A stretch of DNA of 64,000 nucleotides from Clostridia bacterium (GTDB lineage: Bacteria; Bacillota; Clostridia; Oscillospirales; CAG-272), in contig JAFTKM010000007.1 of NCBI GenBank assembly GCA_017453245.1, positions 62,001 to 126,000 on the forward strand, in the 5' to 3' direction. The notes beneath the pieces were generated by a model. That model ran no database searches. It saw only the letters and a program-made list of their open reading frames with translations, and was not told where the DNA came from. A program made the position numbers and the translations under genes. Shown here piece by piece: positions 42,535-50,725 of the stretch (positions within the stretch are counted from its first letter, which is position 1; the number at the start of each line of letters is the position of its first letter).

Positions 42535-44898
42535 TCATAGTTCGTGGACGGTGTCCACGTATCTCACCGCGCTGATGGCGTCGGGGGCGTAGAAGTCTGC
42601 GCCGATCTTCTTAGCGTAGGTAGCTGTCAGGACCGCTCCGCCGACGATAATCTTTACACGGGGTAGCTCCTCTCTGACTCTGGCGACGGTTTCCTCCATT
42701 GACGGCAGGGTGGTTGTCATCAGGGCGCTGAGGCCGAGAAGCTCGGCTCCGCTCTCGCGCAGAGCCCACAAAATATGAGCGGTCGGCACGTCGCGCCCGA
42801 GGTCTATGACCTCATAGCCGTAGCTCTCGAAGATGAGCTTCACTATATTCTTGCCAATATCGTGTATATCATCCTTGACCGTAGCGAGGACTATTTTGCG
42901 CCCGTTGTTGGTATCGGATGCGGGTGTGTGCTCACGGATAACCGAGAATGCGCCGTTTGCCGCCTCGGCGCTCATAAGCAGCTCGGGGAGATAAACGCGC
43001 TTCTCCTCAAAGCCGCGGCCTACTCTGTCAAGCGCGGGGATGATCTCATTATTGATTATATCCAGCGCGTCGCGTGTTGCGATAAGCGTCTCGGTCTTTG
43101 CCTTAGCCTCAGATTTGAGGCCTTTTTCTATAAGCTCACCCAGGGGCGTGTCGACTTTTGCCGACTTTTCCGTCTTGGGAGCGCTCGACTTTTTCGAGGC
43201 GTAGGCAACGTAATCCTTACATCCCTCGTCCTTTGCGCTGAGCGCCATATACGCTCTGTAAGCATTCATCATAGCCTCGCTCTCGGGGTTGATGATAGCG
43301 AGGTCGAGTCCCGCAAAGAGAGCCGCGGTATAGAATGCGGAATTGATAACGTCACGCTCGGGCAGACCGAATGAAACGTTGGAAACACCGAGGGTGCATT
43401 TGTAGCCCTTTGCCTTGAGCATCCTCACCGCCTCGAGAGTTACGTTTGCGTTATCCGCGCCCGAAGCAACGGTAAGAGTCAACGGGTCAAAGATAAGCTC
43501 CTTTTTGTCGATGCCGTATTTCTCCGCCTCCTTGACTATCCTCTCGGCAATCTCTACTCTGCCCTCTGCGGTCTCGGGAATTCCGCCCTCGTCCATAGTC
43601 AGAGCAACAACAGCCGCGCCGTATTTTTTCACCAGCGGGAATACCGAGTCCATACTCTCCCTCGAGCCGTTGACCGAGTTTAAGAGAGGCTTGCCCGAGT
43701 ATATTCTCATAGCGGACTCCATTACGTCCGCCTTGCCCGTATCTATCTGCAAGGGGAGGTCAGAGACCGACTGTATCTCCTTTACCACGCGAGTCATCAT
43801 TGCGCACTCGTCGATGTCGGCGAGGCCCACGTTTACGTCGAGGATATCTGCTCCGTGCTCCTCCTCGGAGAGAGCCACCGATAAAATATAGGATACGTCA
43901 CCCGAGCGGAGAGCTTCCTTGAGCCTCGGCTTTCCCGTAGGATTGATGCGCTCACCCACTATTTTTGACACGCCCCCCACCCTTACCGAGTGAGTATAGG
44001 ATGAAACAAGCGTCAGCTCCTTCTTTTCGGGGAGGCTCGCGGGTATGTTCTTTGCCGCCTCACAGAGCGCTCGGATATACTCGGGAGTGGTGCCGCAGCA
44101 TCCGCCAAGGACGGTAGCGCCCATAAGCGCCGCCTTAGTCATCACCTCGGCAAACGCCTCGGGGCTGAGGCTATACACGGTCTCGCCCCCAACCACCTCG
44201 GGCAGTCCCGCGTTGGGATTGAGAATAATAGGAGTCGACGAGCACTCAAGAAGCTCGGGCAAGAGCTCTAGCATATGCTCGGGCCCGACCGAGCAATTCA
44301 TACCTATGGCGTCAACCCTGAGTCCCTCAAGCATAGCAACAACCGCCTCGGGTGTCGCGCCCGTCAGGAGCTTCCCGTCAGCGCCAAAGGCGCAGGTAAC
44401 AAAGACGGGGAGCGAGGAATTCTCTTTAGCGGCAAGGACAGCCGCCTTGGTCTCGTAAAGGTCGCTCATCGTCTCGATAAGTATAAGGTCTGCGCCAAGA
44501 CTCTCGGCAAGGCGCATATTGGTCGCAAAGATCTCCACCGCCTCCACGAAGTCGAGGTCGCCAAAGGGCTTCAGCATTCTGCCGGTAGGACCGACGTCAA
44601 AGGCAATATAAGCCTCCTTACCCGAGAGGCGCACCGCCTCCTTGGCAATATCAAGAGCGAGCGAGAGCTCACTCTCAACGTTATCGCACTTCAGCTTATT
44701 AATACCAAAGGTGTTTGTCTTTATAATATCCGCGCCCGCCTCGAGGTAAGCGAGATGGAGCTTCACTACCTCGTCTCTAGCCCTCGAGTTCATCACCTCT
44801 GGCTCACCCGAGAGAAGTCCTACCTTCTGTAAAACCGTCCCTGTGCCTCCGTCAAAGAAAAGGCGCTCATTCTTTATTCTTTCTGTTATTTTCTTCAT
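42535..44898 (-). CDS. metH: Cobalamin-dependent methionine synthase without reactivation domain
   Basis: A 787-residue enzyme that transfers a methyl group from methyltetrahydrofolate to homocysteine through cobalamin. Domains in order: homocysteine-binding barrel (~1-300, zinc cysteines in MNCSVGPE and GGCCGTTPE), pterin-binding barrel (~315-570, VGERINPTGKPRL), helical cap, and B12-binding domain with DIHDIG, His679 being the cobalt ligand. The SAM-dependent reactivation domain of E. coli MetH is missing; the next gene upstream encodes it separately. ATG at 44898 chosen because GGAGAATAAA precedes it. Confidence 0.95.
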   Translation of the reverse strand: MKKITERIKNERLFFDGGTGTVLQKVGLLSGEPEVMNSRARDEVVKLHLAYLEAGADIIKTNTFGINKLKCDNVESELSLALDIAKEAVRLSGKEAYIAFDVGPTGRMLKPFGDLDFVEAVEIFATNMRLAESLGADLILIETMSDLYETKAAVLAAKENSSLPVFVTCAFGADGKLLTGATPEAVVAMLEGLRVDAIGMNCSVGPEHMLELLPELLECSSTPIILNPNAGLPEVVGGETVYSLSPEAFAEVMTKAALMGATVLGGCCGTTPEYIRALCEAAKNIPASLPEKKELTLVSSYTHSVRVGGVSKIVGERINPTGKPRLKEALRSGDVSYILSVALSEEEHGADILDVNVGLADIDECAMMTRVVKEIQSVSDLPLQIDTGKADVMESAMRIYSGKPLLNSVNGSRESMDSVFPLVKKYGAAVVALTMDEGGIPETAEGRVEIAERIVKEAEKYGIDKKELIFDPLTLTVASGADNANVTLEAVRMLKAKGYKCTLGVSNVSFGLPERDVINSAFYTAALFAGLDLAIINPESEAMMNAYRAYMALSAKDEGCKDYVAYASKKSSAPKTEKSAKVDTPLGELIEKGLKSEAKAKTETLIATRDALDIINNEIIPALDRVGRGFEEKRVYLPELLMSAEAANGAFSVIREHTPASDTNNGRKIVLATVKDDIHDIGKNIVKLIFESYGYEVIDLGRDVPTAHILWALRESGAELLGLSALMTTTLPSMEETVARVREELPRVKIIVGGAVLTATYAKKIGADFYAPDAISAVRYVDTVHEL

Positions 44899-44914
44899 TT
44901 TATTCTCCACGCCC

Positions 44915-45493
44915 CTACTCGTCCTTGATTATGATCAGGGCATTTACGCTTTTTTTAGGCACCATAAGACCGCTCTCGGTCATCCTTATTCCGAGCGTCT
45001 TGTCAGCGCCCGAGAGAGCTACAAGCTCCTTGCCGAGAGATAACTCGAGGTCACCGTATCCCGGGCTGAATCTCGGCTTTGTCTCAAGCCCCTCGCATAT
45101 CTCCCTCTCGGCAAGGTCGCAAAGAGCCTCTATAAGAGCATCCGCCATAGCGTCGATAATAAACGCCCGAGAGGCGGAGAGCTGCGCCACCTTCAGTATG
45201 AGTCTGTCCACTCCCACACCGAGCGTCGCGACAAGCGCAAGGCAAGAGGACGAGCCCTCGGACAGCTTCATAAGAGCGGTGCTCTGGGAGGTCGCATTTC
45301 CTACGGTTATTCCACCCATTTCCCTATTTAATTTCACACGTGTGGCGGCATAAGCCGGTTTTGCGACGGCTATCAGCTCGTTGTAGAGCTCGCGGTAGGC
45401 TCCCTTCTCGGTGCCATACGGCACACCGAGTCTTGCGGCAAGCTCACGTCCGTCAAGCTCCAGCTCACTTGCGTTTACGTTGCGGTTTATCAT
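44915..45493 (-). CDS. Stand-alone methionine synthase reactivation-domain protein
   Basis: A 192-residue protein matching the vitamin B12-dependent methionine synthase activation domain. RFSPGYGDLELSLG corresponds to the SAM-binding RxxxGY region, and ATLGVGVDRLI and IDAMADALIEALCDLAE to the helical part. It should bind SAM and remethylate oxidised cob(II)alamin on MetH. It lies 17 bp upstream of metH and 12 bp downstream of metF, as in many Clostridia where the synthase is split into two chains. Confidence 0.92.
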   Translation of the reverse strand: MINRNVNASELELDGRELAARLGVPYGTEKGAYRELYNELIAVAKPAYAATRVKLNREMGGITVGNATSQSTALMKLSEGSSSCLALVATLGVGVDRLILKVAQLSASRAFIIDAMADALIEALCDLAEREICEGLETKPRFSPGYGDLELSLGKELVALSGADKTLGIRMTESGLMVPKKSVNALIIIKDE

Positions 45494-45504
45494 TTATCTT
45501 TTCC

Positions 45505-46368
45505 TTAAATTCCAAGAATCTTCGCCATACCCGACTGAATACTTCTTGCCACGTCGGGCTTGTTCATCGAGTAGACGTGCACGGCGTTAAAGCCGCCTGC
45601 GTAAAGGTCGATTATCTGCTCTATGGCAAAGGCAATGCCCGCCTGCTTCATAGCCTCGGGATTATCGCCGTATCTGTCGATGATGCGCATAAACTTCTTC
45701 GGCAGAGCGTTGCCCGAGATGGAGGTTATGCGGATTATCTGTTTTGCATTGGTGACGGGCATAATTCCCGGCACAACGGGCACCGTGATACCCGCCGCCG
45801 CGAGCTTATCCATAAAGCCGTATATGATCTCGTTATCGAAGAACATCTGCGTGGTGAGGAACTCACAGCCCGCGTCCGCCTTGATCTTGAGATTTCTTAT
45901 ATCCTCCCCGAGACTCGCGCTCTCGGGATGTCCCTCGGGATAGCAGGCTCCGCCTATGCAGAAGCCGCCCACATCGCGAATTTTCGCCACAAGATCCGAC
46001 GCAAATCTATACACGCCCTCGTGCTTCTCTACTCCCTCGGGCAGATCTCCGCGCAGAGCAAGGACGTTATCTATACCCCTTCTCTTAAGCTCGGCGAGGA
46101 TAGAGCTCACCTTCTCCTCGGTCGCGCCTATGCAGGATAGATGTGCCAAGGGAGTGACACCGCGCGCCGCTATACAGGACGCTATCTCGGGAGTGTATAT
46201 ATCCGTCGAGCCTCCCGCGCCGTAGGTAACGCTCATATATCCCGGGCGGAGGTCGGCAATCTCCTCTGTCACGCGTCTGACCGTCTCAAGGCTGTCAAAC
46301 GTCTTCGGCGGAAAGACCTCAAACGACAGCGACGGCTTGTTTCCTTTTATTATATCTATGATCTTCAT
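45505..46368 (-). CDS. metF: 5,10-methylenetetrahydrofolate reductase
   Basis: A 287-residue TIM-barrel flavoenzyme making methyltetrahydrofolate for MetH. LSFEVFPPK with the catalytic Glu near residue 18, YMSVTYGAGGST, the conserved LALRGD and DFFxTQMFFD-like EFLTTQMFFDN are visible. It is the first large gene of the metF - reactivation protein - metH operon. The SD (GGGGGAAG) is modest, and its ATG overlaps the stop codon of a possible 37-codon leader frame, so translational coupling may matter. Confidence 0.95.
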   Translation of the reverse strand: MKIIDIIKGNKPSLSFEVFPPKTFDSLETVRRVTEEIADLRPGYMSVTYGAGGSTDIYTPEIASCIAARGVTPLAHLSCIGATEEKVSSILAELKRRGIDNVLALRGDLPEGVEKHEGVYRFASDLVAKIRDVGGFCIGGACYPEGHPESASLGEDIRNLKIKADAGCEFLTTQMFFDNEIIYGFMDKLAAAGITVPVVPGIMPVTNAKQIIRITSISGNALPKKFMRIIDRYGDNPEAMKQAGIAFAIEQIIDLYAGGFNAVHVYSMNKPDVARSIQSGMAKILGI

Positions 46369-46478
46369 TTTTCCACTTCCCCCTGCCTAAGCAAAAGACC
46401 AAGGTCCTGCGCTGAAAAGACGCGCTTTGAGATAGGCTGACGCTTTCCCTCTTGCTTATGCGATTTTGAAATCTTCAT
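46365..46478 (-). CDS. Possible 37-codon leader peptide of the metF operon
   Basis: An open frame of 37 codons begins with ATG at 46478 and ends in TGA that overlaps the metF ATG. The product is basic (MKISKSHKQEGKRQP at the start, SAQDLGLLLRQGEVEK at the end). No ribosome site is possible: the ATG lies six bases after the -10 box, so the mRNA would be leaderless. It could couple translation to metF or be a chance frame in a structured leader (TAAGCAA pairs with TTGCTTA across it). It matches no family I know. Confidence 0.4.
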   Translation of the reverse strand: MKISKSHKQEGKRQPISKRVFSAQDLGLLLRQGEVEK

Positions 46479-46484
46479 TTATTA

Positions 46485-46513
46485 ATTATACAACACTTTA
46501 TTTATTTTTTCAA
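46485..46513 (-). promoter_or_regulatory. Promoter of the metF-metH operon
   Basis: On the minus strand TTGAAA (46513-46508) and TATAAT (46490-46485), spacer 17 bp. I see no S-box, cobalamin or folate riboswitch signature in the ~110-nt leader. Confidence 0.8.
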
Positions 46514-46525
46514 TATAATAGAAAA

Positions 46526-46558
46526 GAAAAAACTGCCGCAAACCAAGGTCTGCGGCAG
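46526..46558 (-). terminator. Terminator of the first heparinase-like gene
   Basis: On the minus strand CTGCCGCA pairs with TGCGGCAG, with a smaller inner GACC/GGTT stem, followed by TTTTTTC. Confidence 0.9.
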
Positions 46559-46576
46559 CATAATTTATTTTTTTGA

Positions 46577-49500
46577 TTACTTCAAGCCCATAAGCTTGTA
46601 TGCGAATTCGAGCTGATCCTTCTGGAGATCGGATATTGCCTTACGGTAAGCCGTGAATGCATCTCTGTACTCCTTGAGAGTTTCGGAGTAGCTGAGATAT
46701 TCCTTGGGAAGCTCTCTACCAAGAGTCTTTACTACGTACTGCGCATCGGTAAGAGCACGGTAGTAGTCCTTAACCTTTGTGGTGTAGAGCGAGCCCTGAT
46801 TTTCCATAGCCTCTATCTTAGCAATGCTCTGTACGAGATGCTTATTAACGTCGGGAATACCACGTCTGATGATCGAGTCCTCGGGATCTACCTCAAGTCC
46901 GCGGGTGTCCGCGCTGGGTACCCATGTGCTCATATTATCATAGGTGTATCCTACGTCGATCTCGTTCTTCTTGCCTACGGTAGATTCATCGACAAGCTCG
47001 ATAACTACCGCGATGTTGAAGACAAGCGCCTCACCGCTTGAGATAGCAAGCTTCATATAGTTAGATCTGGATTTTTCCTTCTCGGTTCCGAGCTGCGCTA
47101 CGTCCTCGGGAGAGTAGGTAGCGTGGTTAGAGGAGAAGCCTCTGTCGGTAGTATGTACGAAGGTGTAGGTGTCCATAATCTCAAACTTGAAGTTCTTGTT
47201 ATCCGAAACAATGGAAAGTCTGAGAGTCTGATACTGACCGCCTCCGAGATCCTCTCTCATATACGCGGTTCTGCCATCCTCGGTGATCTCTACGCTGTCA
47301 ACGTAGGACTTGGAGTAGTGAGCGAACCAATATACGGTCTGGAAGCTGTCGAACGCGATCTGGTCCTGGATAACGGTAGTCTTTCTGTCGTTTGTAAGAA
47401 GCATACCGCGCTCCCACTTGCTTACGTGAGAGCCGAGAGTCTTGCCCATATCGTAGGTAACGTATGCGCCGTACTCATTGGAGCCCCAGGCATAAGCGTC
47501 TGCAACAGCGTTGAGAAGCTGACCGTAAGGAACACCGGTGGGGTCGGTAACGATAGCTACGGTGTTGTTGCCCTCGGGCTTCATTACGTAGTATCTGTAT
47601 CTGGTAGCGTCGGGCCAGAAGCCGGGAGCGTTATAGTTCTCGGTTCCGAGGTCGTAGATCCAGATGTTGCCGCCATTGTGATATACGAAGTCACCCGCGT
47701 CGATCTGACCGTGAGTAACGTTGTTGTTACCGCCGATCATAGATGCGAAGAGTGCGCCTCTCTCCCAGCTTGCTCTGGTTGCGAAGAGGTCGATGGTATC
47801 TGAGTAGTAGTCAAGCTGAACCGCCTCTGCATCGATCTCTACTCCTCTCGGATAATAGATCATATCGATGGGGGTAGCCGACTTAACGTTGCCGTTTATC
47901 TGATTGAGTCTTACGTCGTAAAGAGTTGCATCGTTAAAGTAATTAGCAACGTAGAAGAAGTAGCTGGTATCCTGAGAGCCGACGCTTCCGTCATGGAAGG
48001 GGAAGTAATGAGCGTCGTTATCCTCGGTATGGCACGCATAGTAGCAGGTGGTATCCATACCCCAGCAGTCCATAAGACCGTAGTTCTTACCTGTCGCGCT
48101 GTCAAGAGCAGCCGCCATACGGAAATAGTTGTTGGTACCGTAGTTCCAATAGCCGGGACCCTCGTTGTAGGAGCCGTCGGGTGCATAGCAGTCAAGACCG
48201 AGCTCAACAAGAGTTCTGAAGTTATCGGAGAGCATGTAGGTTGCCTCGTAAACGTACTGGTCGTCAACGTCGCCGAGAATTGCGAGAGCCGCAACGGTCA
48301 TACCGCCTACACAAACTGCCGCCCAGTTGTTGGTTCTTGCGGAATAGTAACCGCCGCCCGTACCTACTACGGGGCTGAGGTGGTCACTGGTCTTGTTTAC
48401 GGTGGAGTAGTAGCCCTCGTGAACACCCTGTCTTGCAAGGATCTCTGCGAGAACCGCAACGTCATATTCGGAGCCGTCAGGACGCTTAACGCCGGAGGCT
48501 GCAAGCTCTACGTAACCATTGTAGGTCCAGTCATAGTAAACCGCGAAGTCGTTGGAGGAGTCCGCGCAGTTAAGGAAGTGACCGGGACCCCAGTGAGTCC
48601 AGCCGCCAAGGATAACAGAGACCTCATAGCAGAGCTGGAGATACTTAACGTCCTTGGTAAGAACGTATGCAAACGCCATACCCTCAAGACGGGTCGTACG
48701 GTTTGCTATATCCGAACGTCCGCCGACGTCGTAGCCCGATGCGTTAAGGTAAGGCTGATTAAGACTGGAGGTGCCACGGGATCTGCCTCTGTCAATCTCA
48801 TATTCCTCATCGGTAAGAACACCTGCAAAGGTCTCGTAGGTGCCGTTTGCATCTCTCTTAGCGTAGTGCTGATAGTAGCTCTCACCCGAATTGATGATTC
48901 TCTGGTAATGTACCCACATCCAGTACTCCTCGGTATTCTCTATAAGAGTTCCCGCAAGGCGCTTAGCCTCGAGAGCCTGATACTCGTTGTACATAGTCTC
49001 GATCTGCTCACCGTTAGCGAGAATATAAGGATGCTGGAAGCCGTTAGTATGCTCCTTAACGTCATTGTAGATGCTCTCGGGGGTGTAATACTCAAATACG
49101 AACTCCTTCATAACGGAGACCATAGCCGAGAGATTAACGTTTCTGTCAAGAAGATCGGGTGTCTTGGAAACGGTCATATAACCCATATCGTCATAATCGC
49201 TGTAATATCCGGGGAAGAGTTTTTCCACGTCATCAAGAACGATTGCGATGTAGGAGTTGCCGTCCGCATCTGTGATATAACCGGGAGCCGCAGTGAGCGC
49301 AACAACGTTGCCGCCAACGTTAGCACTGTCCTTACCTACAACGATATTCGTCGCAGAAAGGCCGGTGGAAATAGCAATAGTCTTTCCGTCGGGCTGAATA
49401 TAATAAGGAAGACCTATATATTCAAGGACCTTATCGAGAGAGATCATAACCTTGCCGTCGATCTTTACGGGAGCGCCGTACACGGTGCCGTCCTCTGCGG

Positions 49501-50518
49501 TGGCAATAGGCTTCTTCTCCTTGTTGACGTAGCAATAATCAACGCCAATCTTCATAGAAAGAACGGTAGAAAGATCAATAGCGGCGCTTCCCGATCCGCC
49601 TTCGATATTCTCGGTCTTTACCGCGCCCGCATCTACAAGAGTACCGTAACCCATATCGGGTGTGATCTCGGTTATCTGATTGGTGCCGTCGTAAACCTTC
49701 ATGTTATCGAAGCAGATGCTGGTGCCGTAGTTATCGGGCTTATCTAAGCCGGTGGACTGGAAACGAGCCATCTGAAGGCCCTTTCCGCTCTTTCCGACGA
49801 TCGTAAGAGGCTTGCCGGTATAAAGAACCGGCTCGCTCGATCCGTCAGCGGGACCGTAGTAGAGATACATAAGGAAGGTGTTGGCGTTATCAACTCTCGC
49901 CTTATCCTTACTAGCCTCGTCGGGCATTGCTTCTATCTCTTCCTCAGTATGAACCTCGTAGGTGTAATCGCAGATGATCTGGATTCTGGTCCAGGAGTTG
50001 GTAAGCGTAAACGCGGGCTCGCCACCCTCCATAAGATAAACCTGATTATCAACTACCCTGATAAGACAGAAGTTGGTTCTGGTATCGGAGCTGGTACCCT
50101 TGGTACCGATGCTCACAACGTTGGAAAAATTACAAATGTCGTCGCTCTTAACGTCAAACTCGAATACGGTACCAATATTCTGATTGGCTCCGAAATTGAG
50201 CTGAGCATAGTCGTTATCACTTGAGTTAAGCTCGAGACGCCAGAAATAGTTGGTCTCGAAGTCGGCGGTTTCCTCACTGTCGATGACAAAGAGAGTCGAG
50301 CCCGTAGAGCCCTGGTCAACCATGTCCATGCCGTTAGGAACACCCCAACCTTCACCAAAGTGACGGTTGTATACGAGAGTTATTTCGTTTTCTTCCGTAT
50401 CCTCGGTCTCACCCTCTGTGCTCTCCGATTCCTCAGCGTTTGCGAAGATGGCAAACATAGAGAGTAGTGATGACATCACAAGAATAAGCGCAAGCACTCT
50501 CAGAAATTTATTTTTCAT
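46577..50518 (-). CDS. Large secreted heparinase II/III-like protein with stalk domain (paralogue B)
   Basis: A 1313-residue exported protein. A signal peptide (cleavage after about Ala28) is followed by an acidic linker, a LamG-like beta domain (~45-290), and a copper amine oxidase N-terminal-like stalk segment (~320-450, GAPVKIDGKVMISLDKVLEYIG). An (alpha/alpha)6 toroid (~480-900, WTHWGPGHFLNCAD) and a heparinase II/III-type beta domain follow (~930-1170: THGQIDAGDFVYHNGGNIW). The architecture fits polysaccharide lyases cutting uronic-acid glycans, but the substrate is unknown. No anchor motif. The SD AGGAG is the left arm of AGGAG-AAA-CTCCT. Confidence 0.85.
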   Translation of the reverse strand: MKNKFLRVLALILVMSSLLSMFAIFANAEESESTEGETEDTEENEITLVYNRHFGEGWGVPNGMDMVDQGSTGSTLFVIDSEETADFETNYFWRLELNSSDNDYAQLNFGANQNIGTVFEFDVKSDDICNFSNVVSIGTKGTSSDTRTNFCLIRVVDNQVYLMEGGEPAFTLTNSWTRIQIICDYTYEVHTEEEIEAMPDEASKDKARVDNANTFLMYLYYGPADGSSEPVLYTGKPLTIVGKSGKGLQMARFQSTGLDKPDNYGTSICFDNMKVYDGTNQITEITPDMGYGTLVDAGAVKTENIEGGSGSAAIDLSTVLSMKIGVDYCYVNKEKKPIATAEDGTVYGAPVKIDGKVMISLDKVLEYIGLPYYIQPDGKTIAISTGLSATNIVVGKDSANVGGNVVALTAAPGYITDADGNSYIAIVLDDVEKLFPGYYSDYDDMGYMTVSKTPDLLDRNVNLSAMVSVMKEFVFEYYTPESIYNDVKEHTNGFQHPYILANGEQIETMYNEYQALEAKRLAGTLIENTEEYWMWVHYQRIINSGESYYQHYAKRDANGTYETFAGVLTDEEYEIDRGRSRGTSSLNQPYLNASGYDVGGRSDIANRTTRLEGMAFAYVLTKDVKYLQLCYEVSVILGGWTHWGPGHFLNCADSSNDFAVYYDWTYNGYVELAASGVKRPDGSEYDVAVLAEILARQGVHEGYYSTVNKTSDHLSPVVGTGGGYYSARTNNWAAVCVGGMTVAALAILGDVDDQYVYEATYMLSDNFRTLVELGLDCYAPDGSYNEGPGYWNYGTNNYFRMAAALDSATGKNYGLMDCWGMDTTCYYACHTEDNDAHYFPFHDGSVGSQDTSYFFYVANYFNDATLYDVRLNQINGNVKSATPIDMIYYPRGVEIDAEAVQLDYYSDTIDLFATRASWERGALFASMIGGNNNVTHGQIDAGDFVYHNGGNIWIYDLGTENYNAPGFWPDATRYRYYVMKPEGNNTVAIVTDPTGVPYGQLLNAVADAYAWGSNEYGAYVTYDMGKTLGSHVSKWERGMLLTNDRKTTVIQDQIAFDSFQTVYWFAHYSKSYVDSVEITEDGRTAYMREDLGGGQYQTLRLSIVSDNKNFKFEIMDTYTFVHTTDRGFSSNHATYSPEDVAQLGTEKEKSRSNYMKLAISSGEALVFNIAVVIELVDESTVGKKNEIDVGYTYDNMSTWVPSADTRGLEVDPEDSIIRRGIPDVNKHLVQSIAKIEAMENQGSLYTTKVKDYYRALTDAQYVVKTLGRELPKEYLSYSETLKEYRDAFTAYRKAISDLQKDQLEFAYKLMGLK

Positions 50519-50635
50519 AGGAGTTTCTCCTTTTTGTGATTTGCTGATTTAAGTACAACGCACAATCCGTCGCAATCGCGTAATTGTAAACAACATTTAA
50601 CAAAATACCGCATTGAAGCAAAAGATTGTAAAAGC

Positions 50636-50677
50636 AGAGCGGAGGTGCCAGTTGTGATGGTTCTCCGCTCTTTTTTT
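50636..50677. terminator. Terminator between the two heparinase-like genes
   Basis: AGAGCGGAG pairs with CTCCGCTCT around an 18-base loop, with T residues on both sides (seven on the plus strand, four on the minus). It should end paralogue A, so the two genes are probably separate transcripts. Confidence 0.7.
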
Positions 50678-50725
50678 GGAGTCTGGCCTAATTAGAGCAG
50701 TCCCCGAAGCTGATAATTGATGTCA

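Noticed and set aside
46369..46478. SAM, cobalamin or folate riboswitch upstream of metF
   Set aside because: None of the conserved boxes of those classes could be recognised, and the leader is short.
47993..49747. 584-codon open frame on the plus strand opposite the first heparinase-like gene
   Set aside because: It is the antisense shadow of a strongly supported coding gene; composition is repetitive (Val/Gly/Ile), there is no ribosome site and no domain.
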